Origin: Pseudobdellovibrionaceae bacterium
Lineage (GTDB): Bacteria; Bdellovibrionota; Bdellovibrionia; Bdellovibrionales; UBA1609
DNA: 64,000 nt
NCBI GenBank assembly: GCA_020635055.1
Contig: JACKAN010000003.1
Span: 178,163 to 242,162, forward strand
Reading direction: 5' to 3'
Shown piece after piece: positions 33,945 to 43,200 of this stretch. Every line of letters starts with the position of its first letter. Position 1 is the stretch's first letter. The notes under the pieces are model-generated. The model was not told the origin of the DNA. It did not search any database and was given only the letters and a program-made list of their open reading frames with translations. A program made the position numbers and the translations under genes.

Positions 33945-34880
33945 AACTCCTTGAACATCATTTTGAACTTTGATTTTTTCAAACCCAGCTTGAGCCCAGG
34001 GATGAATCTGTTGGATAAAACGCATCCACTGCTTCACTCGCCTTAGAGTGTAGTTGTTTCCGTATTGTACTATCGATTTTTGGGTAAAATCTAAGAGAAA
34101 ACTCCAAGTGTGAGCTGGAAGTGGAAATTCTATTTTTTGTTTCATCACCAAAGCCAAAAAAGGACTGGCCATGGCCGAACGACCCAAAGCTATAGAATTG
34201 CAATTTGTAATTTGCAGACATTTTTTAATTTCTTGTGGAGTCCATAAGTCGCCATTGGCTACGACTTCGATATTTTTTATGACCTCTTTCATTTTAGCAA
34301 TGTATTCCCAGTGGGCTGGGGGCCTGTAAGCCTCTTCTTTGGTGCGAGCGTGAATGGTAATTCTTTGAGCCCCGCCGGCTTCGACGGCCAGTGCGATTTC
34401 TTGACATAAACTTTTGTCGCCAAATCCTAGGCGCACTTTGGCTGTTACGGGTATGTGTGAAGGTGTCCACTGGCGAACGGCTTCGATTATTTTATGAATG
34501 CGCTCGGGATTTTTAAGCAGAGTGGCTCCGCCATCGTGGCGATTGACTGTTTTTGCCGGGCAGCCGAAATTGAGATCAATTCCTGGGGCATTGAGTTCGC
34601 AGGCTCTCTGTGCATTTTCGGCCATAATATTGGCTTGGCTACCTAAGAGCTGCACGTAAACCGGAGTGCCAGAACTCGTGCAACCTTTATTGTAAAGTTC
34701 AGGGGAGTATTTGTAGAAAACCTTGTCCGGGAGAAGTCGCTGGGTCACGCGCACAAATTCCGTAACCATAATGTCGAAACCACCAATAGCACTAAAATGT
34801 TCGCGCATAAAGGGGTCGATGACTCCTTCCATAGGGGCTAAATAGATTTTTAAATTTTTGTTTTTAGTGAAATTACTCAC
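33786..34880 (-). CDS. dusC: tRNA-dihydrouridine synthase, DusC-like
   Basis: 364 residues, FMN-dependent. Blocks: IYLAPMEGVIDPFMREH, PVYVQLLGSQANIMAENAQR, GIDLNFGCPAKTVNRHDGGA with the catalytic Cys, VTAKVRLGFGD, RITIHARTKEEAY, EVVANGDLWTPQEI, and GRSAMASPFL. Nearest to the DusC group by its size and the EFVRVTQRLLP region. About 50 C-terminal residues extend beyond the usual end and are antisense to the methyltransferase gene. The start overlaps the EVE-protein gene by 8 nt. Confidence 0.9.
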   Translation of the reverse strand: MSNFTKNKNLKIYLAPMEGVIDPFMREHFSAIGGFDIMVTEFVRVTQRLLPDKVFYKYSPELYNKGCTSSGTPVYVQLLGSQANIMAENAQRACELNAPGIDLNFGCPAKTVNRHDGGATLLKNPERIHKIIEAVRQWTPSHIPVTAKVRLGFGDKSLCQEIALAVEAGGAQRITIHARTKEEAYRPPAHWEYIAKMKEVIKNIEVVANGDLWTPQEIKKCLQITNCNSIALGRSAMASPFLALVMKQKIEFPLPAHTWSFLLDFTQKSIVQYGNNYTLRRVKQWMRFIQQIHPWAQAGFEKIKVQNDVQGVLDFFVENKNFGSLIDDSQFPLLSHPSDGLLAKKNNMGGVHTIIPFNKIHPLH

Positions 34881-35358
34881 GGGCCATCTTTACACTTGCC
34901 ATCTCTAATAGATAAAGGAAATCATTTTCCGCTACGGGTTGAATGGAAAGTCTTTGTCCCTTTTTTACAACTAACATGTCTTTGAGTTGAGGCTCTTGTT
35001 TGATTTCATCGAGGGAGATGAGTTCTGGAAATTTTTGTTTAAAGCTGACTTCCACACAAAACCAACGGGGGATTTGTTTTGTGGATTTTTTATCAAAATA
35101 AGGTGATTTTTTGTCATAGCAACTGGGGTCGGGTTGAGCCTTTTTAGAGATTTTAGCTATTCCAACCACGCCTGGTGGCTGGGCATTGGAATGATAGAAA
35201 AGAACTTCATCACCCACCTTCATATCTTTCATCATAAAATTTCTTGCCTGATAATTGCGCACACCCTCCCATAGGGTGCTTTGATCTCGACTTAAGTCGT
35301 CTATGGAAAATGTTTCGGGCTCTGATTTCATTAGCCAATAATTCTTTTTTGTCGCCAT
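34873..35358 (-). CDS. EVE-domain protein (THYN1-like)
   Basis: 161 residues, the usual length of the stand-alone EVE (PUA-like) family. Motifs: YWLMKSEPETFSIDDL, LWEGVRNYQARNFMMKDMKV, GDEVLFYHSNAQPPGVVGIA, RWFCVEVSF, and a final LLVMAS-type helix (YLLEMASVKM). EVE proteins bind modified bases in DNA or RNA. Coupling to a tRNA-modification gene (dusC) by an 8-nt overlap fits an RNA-related role. Confidence 0.92.
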   Translation of the reverse strand: MATKKNYWLMKSEPETFSIDDLSRDQSTLWEGVRNYQARNFMMKDMKVGDEVLFYHSNAQPPGVVGIAKISKKAQPDPSCYDKKSPYFDKKSTKQIPRWFCVEVSFKQKFPELISLDEIKQEPQLKDMLVVKKGQRLSIQPVAENDFLYLLEMASVKMARE

Positions 35359-35434
35359 ACATTCCCTCTCGACCTGAAGGCTTATTAAAGGTAAAAACTA
35401 TGATGAAATCCTATAAAAGAAAAGGAGTTTTCTC

Positions 35435-36835
35435 ATGTCTGTAAGAATTGAAAAAGATTCTATGGGTGAGATTGAAGTCCCCGCTGAACGTTACTGGGGG
35501 GCCCAAACTCAACGATCCATCGAAAATTTTAAAATTGGTGGAGATCGTTTTCCCCGTGAAATGATACGCGCTCTTGGTATATTGAAAAAATCGGCGGCAA
35601 GAGCTAATTCAGATTTAGGTTTACTTGCTGCAGATAAGGCCGAATACATAGTAAAAGCCGCTGACGAAGTGATAAGGGGCCAGTGGGATGGGGAATTTCC
35701 CTTGGTGGTTTGGCAAACGGGGAGTGGGACACAAACCAATATGAATTCCAACGAAGTGATAGCCCACAGAGCTATGGTTTTGCGTGGGGCTAAGTTGGGT
35801 GAGAAGACTACAGATAAAGCCATTCATCCCAATGATGATGTCAATAAAGCTCAATCTTCTAATGACACCTTTCCAACGGCTATGCACATTGCAGTGGGCG
35901 AAGAGCTTCAGGGTCGGCTTTTACCGATGTTAAAGAAACTGCGAGAAGCTTTGTTTAAAAAATCTCAAGAATTTTCTGACACAGTTAAAATTGGTCGAAC
36001 ACATTTGATGGATGCGACACCTCTCACATTGGGTCAGGAATTTTCTGCCTATGTACAGCAGTTAATTAATGGTGAAACGAGAGTTAAGAATACTTTACCC
36101 CGCGTTTACGAATTGGCTCTGGGGGGAACGGCAGTGGGTACGGGCTTAAATACTCATCCAGAATTTGCCGAAAAAGCGGCCGCTTACATTGCTCTTGAAA
36201 CCGCTTTGCCTTTTGTTTCTGCTCCCAATAAATTTGAAGCCCTTTCGGCTCACGATGCCCTGGTGGAAGTCAGTGGAACTTTAAAGGTTTTGGCTTGTAG
36301 TTTAATGAAAATTGCCAATGACATTCGCCTGCTGGGAAGTGGTCCACGCTGTGGAATTGGCGAAATTATATTGCCCGCCAATGAGCCGGGAAGTTCCATT
36401 ATGCCGGGTAAGGTTAACCCCACTCAGTGCGAAGCTATGACTATGGTCTGTGCACAAGTCATTGGTAACGATATGGCCGTGGCTGTAGGTGGTTGCCAAG
36501 GACATTTTCAGTTAAATGTATTTAAGCCACTTATTGTTTTTAATGTGCTCAACTCTATTCGCTTGTTGAGTGATGTCTGTGAAAGCCTTTGCGATCATTG
36601 CGTGGTGGGTATTGAAGCCAATAAAAATCGCATTGATGAAAATTTGCAAAATTCTTTGATGCTAGTAACGGCATTGAATCCCCATATTGGCTATGATAAT
36701 GCCGCTAAAATTGCCAAAGCAGCTTACACTAATGGCACAACTTTGAAACAAGAGGCAGTGAAGTTGGGTTTAATGACCGCCGAAAAATTTGATGAAGTGG
36801 TTCGACCAGAGAATATGATTGGACCAACTCCATGA
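35435..36835 (+). CDS. fumC: Class II fumarate hydratase
   Basis: 466 residues, full length. Converts fumarate to malate in the TCA cycle. The start is fixed by AAAGGAG before the ATG. Blocks: [73 protein letters not shown], and the superfamily signature [16 protein letters not shown]. First gene of a plus-strand run with the LOG-family gene, whose ATG overlaps its stop. Confidence 0.97.
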   Translation: MSVRIEKDSMGEIEVPAERYWGAQTQRSIENFKIGGDRFPREMIRALGILKKSAARANSDLGLLAADKAEYIVKAADEVIRGQWDGEFPLVVWQTGSGTQTNMNSNEVIAHRAMVLRGAKLGEKTTDKAIHPNDDVNKAQSSNDTFPTAMHIAVGEELQGRLLPMLKKLREALFKKSQEFSDTVKIGRTHLMDATPLTLGQEFSAYVQQLINGETRVKNTLPRVYELALGGTAVGTGLNTHPEFAEKAAAYIALETALPFVSAPNKFEALSAHDALVEVSGTLKVLACSLMKIANDIRLLGSGPRCGIGEIILPANEPGSSIMPGKVNPTQCEAMTMVCAQVIGNDMAVAVGGCQGHFQLNVFKPLIVFNVLNSIRLLSDVCESLCDHCVVGIEANKNRIDENLQNSLMLVTALNPHIGYDNAAKIAKAAYTNGTTLKQEAVKLGLMTAEKFDEVVRPENMIGPTP

Positions 36836-37374
36836 TGCCAAAACGTGTAAGCCTATTTTGCAGCTCCAATGATCAGATCAGTGATATGTATTTTTCTGAA
36901 GCTGAAATTTTGGGTCGGGGTTTGGCCGAGATGGGTGTGGAAATAGTTTTTGGCGGTGCCTGTTTAGGGGTTATGGGAAGGATCGCTGATACAGCTTTAG
37001 CCCATGGGGGAAAAGTTATTGGAGTGATTCCTGAATATCTAAATAAAAAAGGAATTGTTCACGAAAACTTAACGGAATTAATTGTGGTCAGCGATTTTTA
37101 CGATAGAAAAAGAGTGATGTTACAAGGAACAGAAGCCGTGATAGCTTTTCCTGGAGGAGTGGGCACCCTAGACGAAGTGACGGAAGTTATTGCCTTAAAA
37201 CAGTTAGGTGAATACAAGGCACCTATTTACTTTGTAAACTTTTTGGATAGCTGGCAATCTTTATTTGATTGCCTGTGCGAATTGAAAGAGAGGAGAATGA
37301 TCTCTCAGGAACTAGAAAGTTTATATAAAAGTTTTCCTTCCAGTGAGGAGTTAATTAACAGTTGGCTAGTTTAA
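36832..37374 (+). CDS. LOG-family protein (TIGR00730; cytokinin riboside monophosphate phosphoribohydrolase type)
   Basis: 180 residues. Family motifs [20 protein letters not shown] and [20 protein letters not shown], with VIPEYLNKK and [12 protein letters not shown] proteins remove ribose phosphate from nucleotide derivatives; many bacterial members act on AMP-like substrates. Its ATG overlaps the fumC stop and its end overlaps the next orphan gene, so the three are co-translated. Confidence 0.92.
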   Translation: MMPKRVSLFCSSNDQISDMYFSEAEILGRGLAEMGVEIVFGGACLGVMGRIADTALAHGGKVIGVIPEYLNKKGIVHENLTELIVVSDFYDRKRVMLQGTEAVIAFPGGVGTLDEVTEVIALKQLGEYKAPIYFVNFLDSWQSLFDCLCELKERRMISQELESLYKSFPSSEELINSWLV

Positions 37375-38255
37375 ATTTAGAAGGGATTAAAGGGACTCAG
37401 CTGGAGTGGTTGAAAAATGATCAAATCCGTCCCTATGTTTTTGTTCGAGAAGACATGAGAGTTCAAGACCCTGGAAGCAATTTTAATTTGTCTTGGTTTC
37501 CAGACATGCCCCTTTGGTTTAATCCTTTGCAAATGGATAAGGTCTCCTATGCCAATCAAATTTTAAATATGGAAAGGCGAGCCTTTCATAGTGTAAATAT
37601 GGCTATGCCTCGCTGGGTGTTTTACGATTGTGCAATTATGCCAGGCTTTGTGGCAGGTTTTGCTCATCGCACTGCAACTCTACCTTTGGAAATGCAAGTC
37701 GCCTTGGGTGGAAAGTCCCAACAAGAGTGGACGCCGATTTCATTGTTTATCATTATTCCCACTATGCGCGATGGGGAGTGGTTTGCCCATAATTTAACTT
37801 CGATTAATTCTTTGTTGAATTCTGAGGATCGTTGGTATGCCCTTGGTTTTTTAACTAAGTGTTTTGGTCTGTGGTATGCCAACATTAAAACTTGTTGTGG
37901 TGCCACTCAGTGGACAAGCCCAGCTTTGCGTTTGCATACTCAGTATGGAGCCTTTGAAGTTTTAACGGCTTTTACACCTTCGCATGATTATGCTCACACG
38001 ATCACTTACCGTGTGAAAGTGGACCCTCACTATTGGGAAAGTTATTTTCTTAAAAAGCCCATCGACAATTTTGAAAAGTTGTATGAGAGCACAGGATTTA
38101 TTGTCGAGCCAAAAGATGAGCAAAGCTTAATTCAATTGCAAAGAAAAATTGAAAATCATGAGGGACCCTTCTTTTTAAGTCCCATGGAAATTCGAGCTAA
38201 AGCCAAGGGAGAATCTCTTTCAGTTTATCGCCCACGGGTTTTAAAAAAGATTTAG
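37362..38255 (+). CDS. Hypothetical protein (297 aa) in the fumC-LOG operon
   Basis: Starts at a TTG inside the end of the LOG gene. A soluble mixed alpha/beta protein rich in Trp and Tyr (FNLSWFPDMPLWFNPLQMDK, MAMPRWVFYDCAIMPGF, LWYANIKTCCGATQWTSPAL). A long C-terminal strand-helix region (HTITYRVKVDPHYWESYFLK) follows. No catalytic signature recognised and no signal peptide. Probably a conserved lineage-specific protein; function unknown. Confidence 0.75.
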   Translation: MASLNLEGIKGTQLEWLKNDQIRPYVFVREDMRVQDPGSNFNLSWFPDMPLWFNPLQMDKVSYANQILNMERRAFHSVNMAMPRWVFYDCAIMPGFVAGFAHRTATLPLEMQVALGGKSQQEWTPISLFIIIPTMRDGEWFAHNLTSINSLLNSEDRWYALGFLTKCFGLWYANIKTCCGATQWTSPALRLHTQYGAFEVLTAFTPSHDYAHTITYRVKVDPHYWESYFLKKPIDNFEKLYESTGFIVEPKDEQSLIQLQRKIENHEGPFFLSPMEIRAKAKGESLSVYRPRVLKKI

Positions 38256-38311
38256 ACTTCTAGACTTATGTCTTCTGGCCACATGTTGGTAGGAAACATT
38301 ACAATTAAAGA

Positions 38312-38731
38312 ATGAGTAACTTTATAATTAAATTTTATTTTTTTACTTTATGTTGTTGCTTTACCTTTGTTTCCGGAGCAACTGAATGTGAGTGGGCCGA
38401 CCCCAAAACGGGTGTAATATCTAACGAATATATTTGGGCAAATAAACAAATATTTAATCTAAAACCGAGAGTCATTGAAAGCTGTGGTAAAAAGTTTTGT
38501 ACGGGTCTTGTAGTGTGCCGAGGCACCCCATCTTTTCCGCTTATTCCTTATACAAAAGTGATTAAATGCAAAGCTAATAATGATGGCAACTGTGATTTGG
38601 CGACATGGTGTAATCTAGATGGAGACATTGATAAAAATGAATTTAAAACAGTTCAGTTTTACCCGAAGGTAAATGCTGCGTCTACAAAACCATCTGTTGG
38701 CATGCCCGTCCCAAAAAACAAAGTCGAATAG
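38312..38731 (+). CDS. Small secreted Cys-rich protein A
   Basis: 139 residues with a signal peptide (IIKFYFFTLCCCFTFVSGA). The mature part has a spaced cysteine set: CEW, ESCGKKFCTGLVVCRG, VIKCKANNDGNC, WCNLDGD. The pattern C-x(n)-C-x(4)-C-x(5)-C-x-G matches the third small gene at 39033-39404, so the two are probably diverged paralogues. Likely periplasmic or extracellular with disulfides. No named family. Confidence 0.65.
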   Translation: MSNFIIKFYFFTLCCCFTFVSGATECEWADPKTGVISNEYIWANKQIFNLKPRVIESCGKKFCTGLVVCRGTPSFPLIPYTKVIKCKANNDGNCDLATWCNLDGDIDKNEFKTVQFYPKVNAASTKPSVGMPVPKNKVE

Positions 38732-38739
38732 GGGTTAAA

Positions 38740-39006
38740 ATGATTAAACTAATTTTAATAATGGCTTTTTCTTGTACATGTTTTGCAAAGGTAAATCAGT
38801 TAAAAACCTTTCACTGTAAAGTTGTTGGTTACGACGAAACCGATGCCTTTGTTAACTGTGACCCAAAAGTGAAATCGAACTTAAAACTTCCTAAAATTTG
38901 GTTTTTAAATAAAGGTGAAAAATTAAAGATAAATCAAATAATTAGTTTTAGTTTAGATGATGAGCAAATATTAGAGTGGGCTAAGATCAATTCTATTGCT
39001 AAGTAA
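38740..39006 (+). CDS. Small secreted protein B (88 aa)
   Basis: Signal peptide MIKLILIMAFSCTCFAKV, then ~70 residues that look like a compact beta-barrel (TFHCKVVGYDETDAFVNCD, IWFLNKGEKLKINQIISFSL) with two cysteines. Begins 9 nt after gene A with GGGGT upstream. Function unknown; it is the middle member of a three-gene secreted cluster. Confidence 0.6.
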   Translation: MIKLILIMAFSCTCFAKVNQLKTFHCKVVGYDETDAFVNCDPKVKSNLKLPKIWFLNKGEKLKINQIISFSLDDEQILEWAKINSIAK

Positions 39007-39032
39007 GAATCAGTAAATAAAGTGAGAAAACT

Positions 39033-39404
39033 ATGAAATTATATTTAAGTAGCTTAGTGTTGTTGGTTCCTTTTCGCTTTTGTTTAGCTGATTATTCAAA
39101 TTGTCAGTACAGTGAGTTTTCAAAAAAGGTGGGAAGACCAGGACATAATGAGGTTTCATCACACAACATTTCCATAGAAGTTCAAGGCTGTGAACCAAAT
39201 TCAAATAGTGATAAGTTTTGTTCTGCGATAGTCACTTGTGATGGAGGGGTCATGGAATTAGCTGTTTGTAAGGCCATTAAAAATGGTTTAAAATACAATT
39301 GTCCTGCGCCTAAAGATTGCATCAGTGAAACAAATAAGATCTCCTCAGTAGCTCAAATCAAAAATAAATGGCAGAGTGATGATGAGGAAGAAGAAATAGA
39401 ATAA
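39033..39404 (+). CDS. Small secreted Cys-rich protein C, paralogue of A
   Basis: 123 residues; signal peptide MKLYLSSLVLLVPFRFCLA. Cysteine pattern NCQYSEF, QGCEPNSNSDKFCSAIVTCD, then CKAIKNGLKYNCPAPKDC, as in protein A. The tail is very acidic (DDEEEEIE). Likely exported. Cluster with A and B; no known family. Confidence 0.65.
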   Translation: MKLYLSSLVLLVPFRFCLADYSNCQYSEFSKKVGRPGHNEVSSHNISIEVQGCEPNSNSDKFCSAIVTCDGGVMELAVCKAIKNGLKYNCPAPKDCISETNKISSVAQIKNKWQSDDEEEEIE

Positions 39405-39592
39405 TTTGTGCCAGGTCGCAGTACTAGTAGCTGAAGTTTTCTCTTAAAACTTAGTGAATTCCCTAGGAAAAGGGCTGTTTTTATAGTTCTTTAGATGGGG
39501 TTTTGGTATAATTTTCATAGAGGGTCGAGATATGGGTTCAATTTTATTGTCCAGCTTAACTTTTTGATAATTCTGGAGTATAATTATTCTCT

Positions 39593-39859
39593 ATGACAAA
39601 AGTGAGTAAAGTAAAAAAGAAGAAAAAGGCCACAAAAAGAAAAGCAACTCCATCAGTAGAACAAAAGTGGGTAGAGTTAAAAGAATCTGCTAATTCAGAA
39701 GTTCAAGATTATAATGTAAATGGCAATTTTAGTGTAAATACATCGATCCAACACCCTAAGTTTGGTGTCGGAGTGGTTACAGAAGCCTTTCATAATAAAA
39801 TCGAAGTGCATTTTCAGGAAGGTTCAAAGAGTCTTGTTCAAAATCGTGGTCAAATTTAG
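39593..39859 (+). CDS. Small basic protein with FGxGxV (CarD/DUF3553-like) motif
   Basis: 88 residues. A very basic N-terminus (KVKKKKKATKRKA) is followed after a linker by IQHPKFGVGVVTEAFHNKIE, then VHFQEGSKSLVQNRGQI. The HPxFGxGxV block with a following strand is the same small beta fold seen in CarD-type and DUF3553 proteins. The lysine-rich tail suggests nucleic-acid binding. Followed by bolA 35 nt downstream. Confidence 0.6.
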   Translation: MTKVSKVKKKKKATKRKATPSVEQKWVELKESANSEVQDYNVNGNFSVNTSIQHPKFGVGVVTEAFHNKIEVHFQEGSKSLVQNRGQI

Positions 39860-39894
39860 ATTTAGATTTAGATTGAACTTAAACAGCAATTTTT

Positions 39895-40200
39895 ATGTCA
39901 ATTGAAAAGCAAATCATTGATAAAATTAAAAAAGAATTTGATCCTGTTTATTTTGAATTGGAAAATGAAAGTCACAAACATGCCCATGGCGGGTTAGAAT
40001 CTCACTTTAAATTGTTAGTAGTATCGGATAAATTTTCTGGGATGACCCGAGTGGCACGCCAACGTTATATTTATAACTTACTCAATGAGGAAATGACTAA
40101 GGGGATTCATGCCCTTGCCCAAAGGGTTTTAACTTTTAAAGAATGGGAAGAACAAAAGTCACCCCTCGAAACCCCCAATTGCAAAAAGGTTCCCGGTTAA
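39895..40200 (+). CDS. bolA: BolA-family protein
   Basis: 101 residues. BolA fold motifs: IIDKIKKEFDPVYFELENES, HKHAHGGLESHFKLLVVSDK, GMTRVARQRYIYNLLNEEM, GIHALAQRVLTFKEW. BolA works with monothiol glutaredoxins in Fe-S handling. The last codons (KKVPG then stop) are written by the left arm of the inverted repeat at 40186-40279, so that element supplied the stop codon. Confidence 0.92.
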   Translation: MSIEKQIIDKIKKEFDPVYFELENESHKHAHGGLESHFKLLVVSDKFSGMTRVARQRYIYNLLNEEMTKGIHALAQRVLTFKEWEEQKSPLETPNCKKVPG

Positions 40201-40279
40201 ATTTCCGATATGCAGCGGATCAATTTTTTATTAACTGGAGGTTGACCCGGTGTGTATCGGAAATTTAACCGGGAACCTT
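40186..40279. repeat. Perfect 25-bp inverted repeat between bolA and the giant gene
   Basis: Arms 40186-40210 (AAGGTTCCCGGTTAAATTTC plus CGATA) and 40255-40279 are exact reverse complements with a 44-nt spacer. The same 25-mer occurs identically at 63046-63070 on the other side of the giant gene. It lies between convergent genes and can act as a terminator, but its dispersed copies point to a mobile palindromic element. Confidence 0.8.
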
Positions 40280-40283
40280 ATTG

Positions 40284-43200
40284 TTATAGGATGTTGAGTT
40301 CTACGGCGCTGGAGTTGGAGGTTTTGCCGTCTTTTTTGACGGTGTAGTCGAAGCGACCAGAGCCGATGTAACCACTGAATCCTGTTACGCCTACGGTGCA
40401 ACTGCCACCAGTGCAACTGCAAGGTTTAGTTACAGTGACATTGCGTGGGTTTTGTATGGAGCAGGAGTCTGGGGTTCCTGAACTAGTTAATGTAATGATA
40501 GATTCTACATCTTGAGTCATATTTGCTGGTGTTAAAGGTATTGAGACTTTTAAATTGTCTAATTCATATTTGGCATTACTGCTAATTCCTAAGCTAGAAC
40601 CGGCGATGATTTGGCCGATATTTAAAGTGGCACCACTGCTGCTGAGAACTCCATTGAATTTGCTGGCTTTGTTGACTCGAACTTCCCAGAAGTCTTTATT
40701 AATATCCCAGTTGATTTCCATGCGGTAGATTTGATTTAGAGATAAGCCATTACCTCCAGAAGGCCAGTTGTAGGAATGAACAAGGCCATCATGGTACACA
40801 TCAAATCGGAATTGAAAGACTCCGGCTCCCGTATTTTGAATAATAACTTCCCAAGCGACAGATGTGCCGGCTGTATTAGTTGCCGTCATTAAGGAAACAT
40901 CACCAGAGCTTACGTTTACAGAAGTGACTGCAACATCAAAGCTGGTCCATGTGTGGTTGCGCGCCGGCGACAGGGCAAGTGTATTATAAGCATCGTCGGG
41001 TGCATTTCCAAATATTGTATTCACATTAAGGGATTGTGTTCCCCACCAACTGGGAGAACTGTCAGATATAAATCCTGTTGAATCTACATCGTAAATATTG
41101 CTTGCAGTTACTACAGAGCTGCCCCATGTTTCTACTGTGCCAGCACCTTCGAAGGTTTCGTTTTTAACAAAGCTAGCAGGTACAGTGAGTTCGGCGGATG
41201 TGAAAAGTGATAGCAATGGATAAGATCCCTCCATTTTCCATACTCCATTGAAATTCCAAGTTGTAAAACTGACGTAGTCTTTCATATCCGTATTATTTAG
41301 GCCACTTGCCGATCCGGCACTGCTGCCTTGACCACTGTTAGAGGTATTCCAAAAACTACTACTGTCTGAACCCGAAGAGGACCCAGCAAAGCCACCGACA
41401 TTGGTAGATCCGGATACACTTCCGTTGCTGTGGGCGCGAGTTATCGTGCCTGCATTCTCACCAATAAAACCACCCACTTTGTCACTGCCAGTAACTGCGC
41501 CAGAGGCAAAAGAATCAGAGAGAGTTCCCGTATTGTGGTATCCTGCAAATCCACCGGCTTTACTATTGATTCCGTTCACCGTTCCCGTAGCGTAGGATTT
41601 AGAAATGGTAGCTGTGGAATATCCCACTAGGCCGCCCACATTGTAATTACCACTTATGTTTGCTGAAGAACTGATTTCAGTTAGTGTTCCGGCAGCGGTA
41701 CCTACGGCGCCACCTACACCATTAGCGGTATTGGTGTTTGTACTGGAAACTGTGCCTCCACTGACACGAGAATAGTTTAAAGTTCCACCGGTCATATTTC
41801 CGACTATGCCGCCAGTGTGATTGCCACCAGTTATATTGGGTGTGATCATTTGTACATTGCTTATGCTACCGCTGGAGTAGCCAAAGAGACCAACACCGGA
41901 AGTGCCTTTGTTGTTGTAAGTGACATTTCTAATATCATAATTTTTACCATTAAAGTTTCCTGTAAATGGTGAACCCGAGGATCCAACAGGAGTGAAAGTG
42001 ATGCCATTAAAGTCGAGGTCATCGCGGAGTTCAAAGTAGCTGCCCAAGTTGCTGGTGATATTTAAAAATTGTTGTGTAGTGCAAATAGTATATGGTGTGC
42101 CGACCGTACCTGAACCACCAGCGTAGGGAGAGCCTGTTGTTTTGCCAACACAGTAGCTGCTAGACATGGCGGAGCCTTGAAGTGTTTTATTGGCCGTTTG
42201 CATTTGAGCACTATCGTGGTAATTTATGGTCATGGTGTCAGAGAAGCTTCCAGCGGCATTGGGTGTAAAGATCACACTCACTTGACAGCTTTGACCATTG
42301 CCTAAAAGGTTTGTGCAATTGCCATTTCCAGGATAACTACCATTAGCCCATGTAAATGTACTGCTTAAAGGAACTCCACCCATAGAAGTTGCGTTTACAG
42401 AACCATTGTTTGTGATAAGAAAATAGACTTCATTTTGTGAGTTGAGAGTTTTAGGTCCAAAGTTGTAAGGCTCAGACAAAGAAATAGTTAATATAGCTGG
42501 TGAAGTGGCTGTGCCAGTAACTGAACGTTGAACCAAATTTCCAAAGACCCCATCATCGTAACCAACAGTGATTGTGTCGCTGAATATTCCCGCCGCAGTA
42601 GGGACAAAAGCGATATCGAGTGTGCAAGTCGCATTGCTGCCAGCGAGTGTCGCCCCACAATTTCCACCATCTCCAGGGAAAGAGCCTCCGACAAACTGGT
42701 AGGGAGGATTGAGAGTGATCGGATAGAATGCAGCCGAAACACCACCGGTATTAGTTAAGGTAAACAGGTGATTGGGTGAAGCTCCAACTTGATAAGTACC
42801 ATAGCTGTAGGGGTCGGAGTCTGATATGGTTAAAAGTGCAGGGTTGGCTGCCGTTCCGGTAAGAGGAATTGTGGCCTGTTTATTAGTGACTCCATCGTAG
42901 TAATCCATAACTAAACTTTGATTGGAGACACCAACAACAGTGGGATCATATTGCAATGTTATAATGCAATAATTGGGTGTATTGGATACAGAGTTTATAT
43001 CTGTTCCGCAAGTAGCTCCACCTCCACCAGGGTAAGAACCACCATAAAATTTGAATGGGGCGGGTAAAGAATTAACAGCTATACTGCTAGCCGCTGTGGA
43101 ACCCGTATTGTACAGATAAATATTTACATAAGCATCAGTGGCTCCCACGGCTACGGTTCCAAAATTGTAACTGGTAATGGTTGTTGATAAGTTGCTGCGA

